This document shows, piece after piece, positions 1 to 7,814 of a DNA stretch of 11,203 bases (positions within the stretch are counted from its first letter, which is position 1; each line of letters begins with the position of its first letter). Where the stretch lies: contig JARRLC010000144.1 in NCBI GenBank assembly GCA_037387425.1, forward strand, positions 1-11,203, written 5' to 3'. A model generated the notes under the pieces. That model saw only the letters and a program-made list of their open reading frames with translations, did no database searches and was not told where the DNA came from. Source of the DNA: JARRLC01 sp037387425. GTDB taxonomy: Bacteria > Pseudomonadota > Alphaproteobacteria > Rhizobiales > Rhodomicrobiaceae. Both the position numbers and the translations under genes were made by a program.

Positions 1-584
1 GAGCGTTCTGGCAGTGCACGCAGCGTCGCCACGACGCGGGCGTCCAGCAGCCGGAAATCGCCGACATTCTCCGGGATAGGATTATCCGCGATGGTATTGA
101 ACACCGAGTAGAACCACTTTGCCGTCAACCGCTTGGCGAGCGTGTCCGTGGCGCGGTCTTTACGAAAGCCGTTAACGACGTCGTAACCTTCGCGCCATTT
201 ATCCAAGAACAACAGCACGGTCTCGAACGGGTCTTGCAGGTCGGCGTCCATGGGGATGACCACATCCCCGCGCGTATGGTCCAGCCCGGCGGTAAGCGCG
301 GCTTCCTTGCCGAAATTGCGGGTGAAATTGACAATGCGCACGCGGGTGTCGTTCTCGGCCAAAGTCATCAGCACAACCAGTGTATTGTCACGGCTGCCAT
401 CGTTAACGAACACGAATTCAACTCGGTGTCCGGCCAGCACACGATTGGCTTCACCCATGAATAAGCCGATGGAGGCTTCCTCGTTGTAGCACGGCACGAC
501 TAGAGAAATCAGCGGATCTGCGGGGCGTGGATTAGCAGAAGCAGCAGACCTGACAGGAAACATGATGGTTGAAGGATTCGTCAT
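1..584 (-). CDS. GT2 polyprenyl-phosphate glycosyltransferase (GtrB/DPM1-like), 3' part missing
   Basis: This gene reads from 584 down to the left edge and stays open for 194 codons without a stop, so its C-terminus lies outside the window. Such enzymes move a sugar from a nucleotide donor onto undecaprenyl phosphate at the inner face of the cytoplasmic membrane. Visible motifs are VVPCYNEEASI (residues 29-39), FVNDGSRDNT (59-68), the metal/nucleotide-binding MDADLQDP (112-119) and GDFRLLDARV near 175, the order typical of GtrB/DPM1-like GT2 enzymes. The C-terminal two-helix membrane segment common in this family would lie beyond the edge. The start at 584 overlaps the stop of the upstream gene as ATGA, which suggests translational coupling. 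An in-frame ATG at 563 is the alternative; neither has a clear ribosome binding site. The sugar and final acceptor cannot be told from sequence. Confidence 0.88.
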   Translation of the reverse strand, partial: MTNPSTIMFPVRSAASANPRPADPLISLVVPCYNEEASIGLFMGEANRVLAGHRVEFVFVNDGSRDNTLVVLMTLAENDTRVRIVNFTRNFGKEAALTAGLDHTRGDVVIPMDADLQDPFETVLLFLDKWREGYDVVNGFRKDRATDTLAKRLTAKWFYSVFNTIADNPIPENVGDFRLLDARVVATLRALPER

Positions 585-2206
585 GGCTGAGCCGTGGTTT
601 TATCTTTTGTAAGCCGGGACGCATCATCAGATTTTGATAGCCGGTTTTTCAAAGAAGAAGATCCCGCAGGCGGTACGATTGCCCAGTTGATGGACGCGTT
701 ACGGTCGTCATTGGCATAAGGCGCTTCTATAGAGCCCATCCCAGCGAAAGGCTTAAGCTTGGCGAGATTAGCTGGCACACCAAGCCGTTGATCTGATGGC
801 CATATCACAAGCGCGCCTTCAACAGAAAGTCGTCTTTTGCTAATCCACGGACTTTTGGTGAAATCGGCGTCGACCAGCGCAGAAGGATGTTTTGACGCAT
901 AGGCAGAAAGCACGCCCGTTTCCCAAGTTGGCCCCACCGTGATGGTGAGGCTTCGGCCGGTGCGCGCCTCCCACAAGGCTTCAAGCTTGGCGGCCAGTTC
1001 TGGCCCCGGATAGGCCGTGCGCATAGGTTTGGCGCCGACAAGAGGCCCCGCTAGCGTGGCAATCCCCACTCCGAGAGGTGCGCCTACGAACAGCACCGCC
1101 CAGACTGTGATCATCAACGCTTGCCGCAACCGCTGCATATATGGACGCAGCCAGATTGCCGCCGCCAGACCGGTATAAGTGAACATCGGCGCGCCCCACA
1201 TATCACGCAACGCCATGCCTTGTATCACGCTGAAGAGCACAGTCAGCACCACCGGCGCGAAAGCCGATATCAGGATGAAACGCTCAGCAGGCGTCATCTG
1301 TGAGGGGTGCCAATCTTTGAACGGAAGCCACCAACGCCACACCCGCCATTCGAACCGCACACGTGTAATTATGCGCCCCGCCATCCCCGACACCATGAAA
1401 GCCAGCGCGCCCAAATGATCGGCGAATTGCGCCGCCAGGAACATAAACGGACCAGTAAACCGCGCAAATCCGGCAAGCGGAGCCGAACGCCCTTCAGCGT
1501 ATTGGAACGGCAGGAAGTCATTCTGCGTAAGCCAGACGATATGCGGCGAAATCATCACCAATGTCACCGCCATCGATGCGTAAAGCCCCAGCCCCCGGAA
1601 AGCCGCGCGCCCCTGCGGCACCGAAAGTGCCGCTATCCCAAGCGAGCCCGCCAGAAAAATAGCGCTGTATTTCGTGTAGACGGCCAGCGCCATGGTCGCA
1701 CCCAGCGCAACCCACCATCCGAGACTGTCGGAGTTGATCCCCCGCCAAAGCAGCCACGGAGCCAAGGCCCAGAACGGCATCTGCAAGACGTTGGCGTTGA
1801 ACTCCGGCGTGGGGATGTTGGCGTAGTAAACTAGGCTGAAAAACGCCACCGCAAACAAACGGCCATTATCGTCCACCACATCGCGCCCCATCTGCCAGAT
1901 AGCGACAAAGCAGGTCACGATAGCAAGCTGACTCAGCAGATAGATAGGCCATTTCGCGCCGCCGCTTCCAAAAAGGGCTAAGCCTGTCAACCAGGCTTGC
2001 AGTGGCGGATGCTTATAATAGCCGATTTGCCATTCCCGTCCCCAGGCGATGTTTTCGGCCACATCAAGCGGCACATTATGAAATGTGAGCGCTGGGATAA
2101 GCGTCCACAACAGCACTTGCACAGCCGCAATTGCAATCACGATATGCATAGCTGTTAGTGTCGTAAGTCGAGCCTTTACGGCATCGGTGATATTTGCGTA
2201 ATTCAT
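581..2206 (-). CDS. GT39/PMT-2 family polytopic glycosyltransferase (ArnT-like fold)
   Basis: This is a 541-residue inner-membrane protein with many hydrophobic segments, the first at about residues 20-42. The first periplasmic loop carries PLDVAENIAWG (46-56; acidic residues D48 and E51) followed by YYKHPPLQAW (63-72), the usual acidic site and K-x-P-P-like element of the GT39/PMT-2 group. These enzymes take a sugar from a polyprenyl-phosphate carrier and attach it to a lipid, glycan or protein at the periplasmic face. A soluble C-terminal part (from about residue 400) ends in a Ser/Lys/Asp-rich tail. An ATG at 2245 is possible, but it has no ribosome binding site and adds a basic stretch; the ATG at 2206, with AGAGG about 15 nt upstream, is preferred. 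The downstream GT2 gene overlaps by 4 bp and probably makes the lipid-linked donor used by this enzyme. The substrate is unknown. Confidence 0.85.
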   Translation of the reverse strand: MNYANITDAVKARLTTLTAMHIVIAIAAVQVLLWTLIPALTFHNVPLDVAENIAWGREWQIGYYKHPPLQAWLTGLALFGSGGAKWPIYLLSQLAIVTCFVAIWQMGRDVVDDNGRLFAVAFFSLVYYANIPTPEFNANVLQMPFWALAPWLLWRGINSDSLGWWVALGATMALAVYTKYSAIFLAGSLGIAALSVPQGRAAFRGLGLYASMAVTLVMISPHIVWLTQNDFLPFQYAEGRSAPLAGFARFTGPFMFLAAQFADHLGALAFMVSGMAGRIITRVRFEWRVWRWWLPFKDWHPSQMTPAERFILISAFAPVVLTVLFSVIQGMALRDMWGAPMFTYTGLAAAIWLRPYMQRLRQALMITVWAVLFVGAPLGVGIATLAGPLVGAKPMRTAYPGPELAAKLEALWEARTGRSLTITVGPTWETGVLSAYASKHPSALVDADFTKSPWISKRRLSVEGALVIWPSDQRLGVPANLAKLKPFAGMGSIEAPYANDDRNASINWAIVPPAGSSSLKNRLSKSDDASRLTKDKTTAQP

Positions 2207-2338
2207 GGCAGTTGCCCGTTGCCTCTTATCCCCGCATCGCAGCATGTATAGAGGTGGAAAGCAAATGGAGCAACACAGCCTTGCGTCTTCTGTCGCATAA
2301 GACTAACACGAGCATGTCCGAATATTTGAAGGTGTTGC
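2207..2338. promoter_or_regulatory. Divergent intergenic region, glycosyltransferase cassette / proB
   Basis: This 132-bp gap separates the minus-strand glycosyltransferase genes from plus-strand proB and must hold the promoters of both. No convincing -35/-10 pair stands out. The proB ribosome binding site GAAGG is at 2328-2332, 6 nt before the ATG at 2339 and 9 nt before the ATG at 2342. Confidence 0.4.
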
Positions 2339-3463
2339 ATGATGCGTAAAGAATGGGCCAATGCGCGGCGTATTACCGTGAAGATCGGATCGGCGCTATT
2401 GGCTGACAAAGAAACCGGCAAATTAAAAGCCGAATGGCTGGCCGCGCTTGCCGATGATATCGCCCAGCTCAAGGCTGAGGGGCGCGAGGTAATTGTCGTG
2501 TCCTCGGGAGCTATCGTGCTCGGGCGCACATCGCTCGGATTGCCGCGCGGCCCCCTGAAGCTTGCTGAAAGTCAGGCGGCGGCGGCTGTCGGCCAGATTT
2601 CGCTGGCGCATGCATATGAGAAAAAGTTTAAGGCGCGAGGGATTGTCACCGCGCAAGTCCTGCTCACGCTGGGCGACACCGAGGAGCGCCGCCGTTATCT
2701 CAACGCACGCAACACGATTTCCACGCTGCTCGCGCTGGGCGCGGTGCCGGTCGTGAACGAAAACGACACGGTAGCCACTGCTGAAATCCGCTATGGCGAC
2801 AATGACCGGCTGGCCGCGCGCGTCGGCTCGATGATGAGCGCTGATTGCGTGGTGCTCCTGTCCGATGTCGATGGGATGTATACAGCTCCGCCCTCGATTG
2901 ACCCTAATGCCCGGCGGCTGGAAGTGGTGGAGCAAATCACCCAGGAAATCGAAGCCATGGCGGGCGATGCCGGTAGCGACCTTTCGCGAGGCGGCATGGT
3001 GACAAAAATCGAGGCGGCCAAGATCGCGGTGACCGCAGGCGCCAATCTGGCCATCACCTCGGGCAAGGTGCTACACCCTTTGCGAGCGATTAGCGAAGGC
3101 GCGCCGTGCACGTGGTTTGTCGCCTCCACCAATCCGGTGCAGTCGCGCAAACGCTGGATCGCCGGATCGCTGGAGCCGCGCGGAACACTCATTATTGATG
3201 ACGGCGCGCGTGCTGCGCTTGAATCTGGCAGCAGCCTTCTGCCTGCTGGCGTGGTAAAGGTTGAAGGAACGTTTGACCGTGGCGACGCTGTGGTTATCAA
3301 AGATATGGATGGCCGCGAATTGGGCCGCGGACTAATCGCCTTTACATATCTTCACGCGGGGCAGATCATCGGCCGTAAAACCGCCGAGATCGAAAATATC
3401 CTTGGCGACGCTGGGCGGGCCGAGATGATCCACCGCGACGATATGGTGCTAAACCGGGGTTGA
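2339..3463 (+). CDS. proB: Glutamate 5-kinase with C-terminal PUA domain
   Basis: ProB phosphorylates L-glutamate with ATP to gamma-glutamyl phosphate, the first and feedback-controlled step of proline synthesis, in the cytoplasm. The product has 374 residues, close to the usual two-domain length (about 367 in E. coli). The amino-acid kinase domain covers about 10-260: VKIGSALL near 14-21, VVSSGAIVLG (53-62), the VVNENDTVAT substrate loop (138-147), RYGDNDRLAA (151-160), LLSDVDGMY (173-181) and RGGMVTKIEAAK (217-228). The PUA domain covers about 280-360. The start is a doubled ATG (2339 or 2342) behind GAAGG. Unusually, proA does not follow; a TatD-family gene starts 33 bp downstream and may be co-transcribed. 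A small hairpin (GAGGA/TCCTC, 3462-3475) lies at the stop but has no T-run, so it is not an intrinsic terminator. Confidence 0.96.
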   Translation: MMRKEWANARRITVKIGSALLADKETGKLKAEWLAALADDIAQLKAEGREVIVVSSGAIVLGRTSLGLPRGPLKLAESQAAAAVGQISLAHAYEKKFKARGIVTAQVLLTLGDTEERRRYLNARNTISTLLALGAVPVVNENDTVATAEIRYGDNDRLAARVGSMMSADCVVLLSDVDGMYTAPPSIDPNARRLEVVEQITQEIEAMAGDAGSDLSRGGMVTKIEAAKIAVTAGANLAITSGKVLHPLRAISEGAPCTWFVASTNPVQSRKRWIAGSLEPRGTLIIDDGARAALESGSSLLPAGVVKVEGTFDRGDAVVIKDMDGRELGRGLIAFTYLHAGQIIGRKTAEIENILGDAGRAEMIHRDDMVLNRG

Positions 3464-3496
3464 GGATCGTTCCTCGTATCCTCATATGAGAGAAAC

Positions 3497-4297
3497 ATGC
3501 TGATAGATAGTCACTGCCACCTAGATTACTTCAACGAATATGCGAGCGACGTTGTGAACCGCGCCAATGAAGCGGGCATCGGCGCCATGCAGACCGTCAG
3601 CACACGCGTGCGCCGGTTCGATGGGCTCCGCGCCATTGCCGAGCAGTTCCCGAATGTGGTGTGCTCGGTGGGCACGCATCCGCATTACGCCTCTGAAGAG
3701 CAAGACGTTACGCTCGACGAACTGGTTGAGCTGTCCCAGCATCCCAAGGTGGTGGCGTTTGGCGAAGCAGGGCTCGATTACTTCCACAAGAGGTGCCCGC
3801 ACGAAGATCAGGCGCGAGGCTTCCGCCTGCACATCGCTGCTGCGCGCGAAACGGGGCTGCCGCTTATCATCCACAGCCGCGACGCCGAGGAAGACACCGC
3901 TGAAATCCTCACCGAGGAGATGGCGAAGGGCCCCTTCAAGGCGCTTTTGCATTGCTATACAGGCGGGCCGGGGCTAGCCACGCGCGCTGTAGAACTGGGG
4001 CTTTATGTGTCGTTCTCTGGCGTGCTGACATTCAAGAAAAATGATGCTTTGCGCGAAGTGGCGGCGTCTGTCCCGCTTGATCGGCTGCTGCTCGAAACCG
4101 ACGCGCCATATCTCGCGCCAGAACCTTATCGCGGCAAACGCAACGAACCTGCCTTTATGCGCTACACCGCGCAAACGCTGGCAAATGTAAAAGACGTAGG
4201 CGAGGCTGAAATCGCGCGCGCGACATCGACGAATTTCTTCCGGCTGTTTGAGAAAGCCGCAAATGTTCTAAACCAGGAGGATTTCGTCACCGCATGA
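3497..4297 (+). CDS. TatD-family metal-dependent hydrolase / DNase
   Basis: The 266-residue product has the normal length and all metal-site motifs of TatD-family TIM-barrel hydrolases: SHCHLD (5-10, H6 and H8), FGEAGLDY with E90, IIHSRDAEEDT with H126, LHCYTGG with H152, and LETDAPYLAPEPYRGKRNEPAF with D202. Characterised members are 3'-5' DNases or RNases linked to DNA repair and oxidative stress; the name reflects a tat locus in E. coli, not a role in Tat export. The start at 3497 has GAGAG about 5 nt upstream. The stop overlaps the next start (ATGA, 4294-4297), so the two genes are translationally coupled. In many alphaproteobacteria this gene follows metG; here proB stands in that place. 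Confidence 0.94.
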   Translation: MLIDSHCHLDYFNEYASDVVNRANEAGIGAMQTVSTRVRRFDGLRAIAEQFPNVVCSVGTHPHYASEEQDVTLDELVELSQHPKVVAFGEAGLDYFHKRCPHEDQARGFRLHIAAARETGLPLIIHSRDAEEDTAEILTEEMAKGPFKALLHCYTGGPGLATRAVELGLYVSFSGVLTFKKNDALREVAASVPLDRLLLETDAPYLAPEPYRGKRNEPAFMRYTAQTLANVKDVGEAEIARATSTNFFRLFEKAANVLNQEDFVTA

Positions 4298-5124
4298 CAC
4301 TCCGCGTTACCTTTCTCGGCTGCGGCACCTCGACCGGCGTTCCGCGCATAGATGGCCATTGGGGCAAATGCAACCCTGCCAACCCGAAAAACCGCCGTCG
4401 CCGCTCCAGCCTGCTGGTGGAGCGCTTCGCGGATGTGGACGCGGCCTCAGCGGACGACCGTCACGCGGCGAAAACCACCATCCTCATCGATACTGGCCCG
4501 GATGTGCGCGAACAACTGCTCAGCGCACAGGTTTCCGGCCTGGACGGCGTTCTCTACTCCCACGATCACGCCGATCACACTCATGGCATCGATGATCTGC
4601 GGATCATGTGTTACGCGCGGCGCAAACTGGTGGATTTGTATTTTAACCGCCCCACCGGCGAATTATTGATGAAGCGCTTCGATTATTGCTTTGCGACACA
4701 GCCTGGCAGCAATTACCCGCCCATCGTGAAAGCGCATATTATCGAGCCGGGCCAGCCAATTACGATAGCGGGAGCGGGCGGCGACGTAACCGTGCAGCCG
4801 TTCCGGCAACTCCACGGCGTTATCGAAACTTTAGGGTTTCGCATTGGTGGGCTGGCCTATTCCACCGATGTGCATGATTTTCCAGACGAAAGCCTGCCCA
4901 CGCTTGAGGGGCTGGACATGTGGATTGTGGATGCGCTGCGTCCTCAGCCCCATGCATCGCATCTGTCGGTCGGGCAAGCGCTGGAATGGGTGGAGCGCTT
5001 GCAGCCCAAGCGCGCCATCTTCACGCATCTGGCCGTCGAGTTGGATTACGACGAGCTTTCCGCTATGTTGCCACCCGACGTCGAAGCTGCCTATGACGGC
5101 ATGCGTTTCACAATGCCTTATTAG
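4294..5124 (+). CDS. MBL-fold metallohydrolase, PhnP-like phosphodiesterase
   Basis: The 276-residue cytoplasmic protein carries the metallo-beta-lactamase signature SHDHADH (89-95: H90, H92, D94, H95), with further metal ligands likely at H174, D192 (YSTDVHDF) and H245. The N-terminal FLGCGTSTGVPRI and the late HLSVGQALEWVERLQPKRA segment are typical of the PhnP/cyclic phosphodiesterase branch of the family. The C-P lyase version cleaves cyclic ribosyl phosphates, but no phn genes are near, so the natural substrate is open. It is coupled to the tatD-like gene by ATGA at 4294-4297, a pairing recalled as common in alphaproteobacteria. An arginine-rich stretch with NRRRR sits at 33-37. Its last bases overlap the end of the convergent SDR gene. 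Confidence 0.9.
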   Translation: MTLRVTFLGCGTSTGVPRIDGHWGKCNPANPKNRRRRSSLLVERFADVDAASADDRHAAKTTILIDTGPDVREQLLSAQVSGLDGVLYSHDHADHTHGIDDLRIMCYARRKLVDLYFNRPTGELLMKRFDYCFATQPGSNYPPIVKAHIIEPGQPITIAGAGGDVTVQPFRQLHGVIETLGFRIGGLAYSTDVHDFPDESLPTLEGLDMWIVDALRPQPHASHLSVGQALEWVERLQPKRAIFTHLAVELDYDELSAMLPPDVEAAYDGMRFTMPY

Positions 5125-5831
5125 GCAGCCGAGACGATTTCGCCATTGCGGGAGCAATCTGGCGAGGCCAGTTCCAGCACATAAGGCGCGACATTCTCTG
5201 GCGGCTTGACGGTCGAAGCGTCTTCACCCGGATAGGCTTGCGCGCGCATCTTGGTGCGTGTGGCGCCTGGCTCCAGCAGATTAACGCGTACAGATGTGGT
5301 TTCCACCTCTGCGGCATAGGTTTTCACCAGCGCATCAAGCCCGGCCTTGGAAACAGCATATGCCCCCCAATAGGCGCGGATTTTGGTCGCTGCGCGTGAA
5401 GTGACGAACACCGCCCGCCCTGCATCCGAGCGTTGCAACAGCGGATCGAGCGTACGGATTAGCCGCCAATTGGCCGTGAGATTAAGGGCCAGCACATTAT
5501 TCCACTCTTCATCCGGCAGATGCGTGAGCGGGGTAAGCCTGCCCAGTACGCCGCCGCAGGCCACTAGTACATCCAGCCGCTGGAAGCGTTCGAAAAGCGT
5601 GGGACCGAGCACGTCGATCTTGTCGCTCGCCGCCAAATCAAGCGGGAGAATGGAGGCGCTGCCCCCGGCTTCCTTGATTTCGTCGTCAAGTTCTTCCAAA
5701 GCGCCCACTGTGCGCGCCGAGAGAATGACATGATGCCCCGCTTTCGCAAGAGCGATAGCGGCGGCGCGCCCGATACCGCGTGATGCGCCGGTCACGAGTG
5801 CGATGCGTTTTTGCTCAATAGGTGTGCTCAT
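5121..5831 (-). CDS. SDR-family NAD(P)-dependent oxidoreductase
   Basis: This 236-residue classical short-chain dehydrogenase has the nucleotide-binding TGASRGIG (14-21) and the catalytic set N117 (NLTA), S145 (VTSRAA), Y158 and K162 (YAVSK), followed by the cofactor-side LEPGATRT near 186-193. R18, together with the SAR at 38-40, suggests preference for NADP(H); this is an inference. The structural NNAG motif after strand 4 is replaced by ACGG (91-94), unusual but seen in some divergent SDRs. The protein resembles the YciK/FabG-like general oxidoreductases; its substrate cannot be predicted. It stands alone on its strand, converging on the PhnP-like gene with a 4-bp tail overlap (5121-5124) and without a terminator between them. 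Its ATG is at 5831, with AGAGGG just upstream. Confidence 0.92.
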   Translation of the reverse strand: MSTPIEQKRIALVTGASRGIGRAAAIALAKAGHHVILSARTVGALEELDDEIKEAGGSASILPLDLAASDKIDVLGPTLFERFQRLDVLVACGGVLGRLTPLTHLPDEEWNNVLALNLTANWRLIRTLDPLLQRSDAGRAVFVTSRAATKIRAYWGAYAVSKAGLDALVKTYAAEVETTSVRVNLLEPGATRTKMRAQAYPGEDASTVKPPENVAPYVLELASPDCSRNGEIVSAA

Positions 5832-5998
5832 GCCCTCTTTGATACAGGATGCGACGGTGCAATCAAGAGGCGAAAACGCCGCTCTCCCCTGTCAACGAAC
5901 AGGAAACGCATTCGCAAGACTCGCTTATGACCATGCATTCTGCTAACCGGAGCGCATTTGCACCAAAATAATGACGCGTTAGCGAAGGATCCCACCAC
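5832..5998. promoter_or_regulatory. Divergent intergenic region, SDR gene / lnt
   Basis: This 167-bp region must drive both the SDR gene (minus) and lnt (plus). A small hairpin CCTGT-CAACGA-ACAGG lies at 5888-5903. No clear promoter hexamers can be defended. AAGGA at 5985-5989 is the lnt ribosome binding site. Confidence 0.35.
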
Positions 5999-6001
5999 TT
6001 G
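5985..6001 (+). promoter_or_regulatory. Ribosome binding site supporting a TTG start for lnt
   Basis: AAGGA (5985-5989) stands 9 nt before TTG at 5999-6001. No in-frame ATG occurs until about 6047, deep in the first membrane segment, so the TTG start is the best choice. Confidence 0.7.
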
Positions 6002-7619
6002 AAAGATACGCTTACAAAATTCGTCGCAGCCTGCGCATGCGCCATCATGGCGCTGACGGGCTGGCGGCGCGCTGGCGCGGCATTTGCCAGCGGTGGGCTT
6101 TCTGTATTGGGGCTAGCGCCGTTCCATCTCTGGTGGCTTTTATTTTTCACTGTGCCTGTGTTGGTCTGGCTGCTCGACGGCGTGGCGGAAGAAGCCTTGG
6201 AGAAAGTTGCGAGCGCGGCGAAACATCCACGAACGCGATATTGGCGGGCGGCCTGGGTCGGATGGTGGTTCGGGTTCGGATATTTCGTCGCCGGGCTTTA
6301 TTGGATGGGCTTCGCTTTTCTGGTGGAGGCCGAGAAATATGCGCTGCTCATGCCCTTGGCAGTGGTGGCGCTACCCGCCGGACTTGCTNNNNNNNNNNNN
6401 NNNNNNNNNNNNNNNNNNNNNNNNNNNNNNNNNNNNNNNNNNNNNNCACATCTTGACCGGGTTCCCGTGGAATTTATGGGGCTACGCGCTGGCAAGCAAC
6501 GACGCTCTAGCGCAAAGCGCGTCGCTATTCGGCATTTATGGGCTGACGCTCATTGCGCTTTTGATATTCACCAGCCCGGCAGCGTTTGCGGGGCTTACTG
6601 CACGCGTAGATGCACGCAACTGGGTGCTTCCCGCTGTGTGCGCCGTTCTTCTGGCAGTTGGCTGGCTTTGGGGAAACGTGCGGCTCGGCCTGGCAGAGGT
6701 AACCTACTACCCCGGCATTCAGATGCGCCTTGTACAAGGCAACATCCCACAGGCCGACAAATGGAACCCCAAACACCGCGAAAGGAATTTCAACCGGCTC
6801 CTAAGGCTAAGCCGTAATAGACCGGACGGCAAAGTTGGCTTAGAGAAAATCTCACATCTGATTTGGCCGGAAACCTCGGTGCCATTTCTATTCATGCTGA
6901 ACGACGACATCGCGATCCCGGAAGCGCGCAAGCGTTTCGCCCAGCTTATCGGTGATAACACTACGATGATCCTCGGCGCTGAACGCGTTGAAGGCGCGCT
7001 TTTGCCCAAAAATAGGTTGCGTGTCGACCGGATATACAACTCACTATTCATAATGGATGGCGACGCCCGCATTCTGAAGCTTTACGACAAGCAGCATCTG
7101 GTGCCATTTGGCGAGTACCTACCCTTTGAAGCCACGTTAAAAGCGTTTGGCATTGCGCAACTCACGCATCAGGACACGGGCTTTGCAAGTGGCGACACAC
7201 GTCCATTAATGAAGGCGCCGGGCACGCCGCCATTTTTACCGCTGATCTGTTATGAGGCGATTTTTCCCGATATGGCGCGCTCCAGCGATGGAGAGCAGGC
7301 GCAGTGGCTGCTTAACCTAACCAACGATGCATGGTTCGGAAATTCTACAGGACCGTATCAGCATCTGGCACAAACACGTTTGCGTGCGATTGAGGAAGGG
7401 TTACCACTTGTACGAGCGGCGAACACCGGAATTTCGGCCATCATCGACCCTTATGGCCGCATTTTATCCAGCCTACCGCTAAATTCCATGGGGGTAATCG
7501 ATCAACCGCTGCCAAAACCGCTTGAGTTTACGGCGTTTAGAAGTAGCGGGGAAACATCACTAATGGTTGTAGCCTTTCTGATCATTCTATTGTATAGATT
7601 CGTTATTAAAGTTGAGTAA
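5999..7619 (+). CDS. lnt: Apolipoprotein N-acyltransferase, interrupted by an assembly gap
   Basis: Lnt transfers an acyl chain from phospholipid to the N-terminal diacylglyceryl-cysteine of lipoproteins, the last step of lipoprotein maturation, at the outer face of the inner membrane. The N-terminal 130 residues (from TTG 5999) hold the first membrane helices, including APFHLWWLLFF and WWFGFGYFVAGLYWMGFAF. The C-terminal 390 residues (6447-7619) start at HILTGFPWNLWGY and hold the nitrilase-like domain with the catalytic triad: Glu in IWPETSVPF (codon 6870-6872), Lys in LYDKQHLVPFGEY (7089-7091) and Cys in LICYEAIFP (7248-7250), then NLTNDAWFGNSTGPYQHL. A last helix near the end anchors the C-terminus. 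The two parts lie in different frames only because the run of N at 6389-6446 has an arbitrary length; there is no sign of a true frameshift. The XRE gene follows, an order common in alphaproteobacteria. Confidence 0.95.
6389..6446. other. Assembly gap (58 N) inside lnt
   Basis: Fifty-eight undetermined bases separate the lnt halves. The last known codon before it ends exactly at 6388 and the first one after it starts at 6447, so the true missing length must be a multiple of three, which 58 is not. By comparison with E. coli Lnt, about 38 residues (around 114 nt, ending in an E-F/W-L-R-G element) are expected here. Confidence 0.95.
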
Positions 7620-7682
7620 CTGTTAATATATCAAGCATCGCGAGTGCTTTCTCTCCCGCGGAGATTGAGATCGCCAGGTAAC

Positions 7683-7697
7683 CACAATTCAAGGTTG
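7683..7697 (+). promoter_or_regulatory. Candidate operator 1 upstream of the XRE gene
   Basis: CACAATTCAAGGTTG, part of the inverted repeat CACAA-N7-TTGTG (7683-7699), overlaps the candidate -35 hexamer TTGTGA (7695-7700). The same pattern, CACAA-N6-GTTG, recurs at 7736-7750. This fits an autoregulatory site for the downstream XRE protein, by inference only. Confidence 0.4.
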
Positions 7698-7722
7698 TGA
7701 TTTACAGTGCCTGATATATAGA
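7695..7722 (+). promoter_or_regulatory. Candidate sigma-70 promoter of the XRE gene
   Basis: TTGTGA (7695-7700) and TATAGA (7717-7722) are separated by 16 bp. Transcription would start near 7729, giving a leader of about 85 nt. The gene may also be read from the lnt promoter. Confidence 0.35.
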
Positions 7723-7735
7723 GTAACTGGGGGAT

Positions 7736-7750
7736 CACAACTTTTCGTTG
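7736..7750 (+). promoter_or_regulatory. Candidate operator 2 upstream of the XRE gene
   Basis: CACAACTTTTCGTTG repeats the CACAA-N6-GTTG pattern of 7683-7697 with the same internal spacing, 53 bp away (about five helical turns), on the far side of the candidate -10 box. Confidence 0.4.
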
Positions 7751-7814
7751 CATAAACCGAGGGTTGCATCGTGTGTTGTGGTGGGCAAAAGATATAGGGC
7801 ACAGATTGGGTACT

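Noticed and set aside
1307..1834. Long plus-strand open frame (175 codons) over the GT39 gene
   Set aside because: It is antisense to a well-supported membrane protein gene, rich in Arg/Pro/His with no known domain, and typical of the shadow frame of a GC-rich gene.
2423..2935. Minus-strand open frame of 170 codons inside proB
   Set aside because: It is antisense to a clear glutamate kinase with intact motifs; its composition is that of a shadow frame.
3462..3475. Hairpin GAGGA/TCCTC at the proB stop as a terminator
   Set aside because: The stem is only 5 bp and no T-run follows; read-through into the tatD-like gene is more likely.
5999..7619. lnt as a frameshifted pseudogene
   Set aside because: The frame change coincides exactly with the N gap, both halves are well conserved and all three catalytic residues are present.
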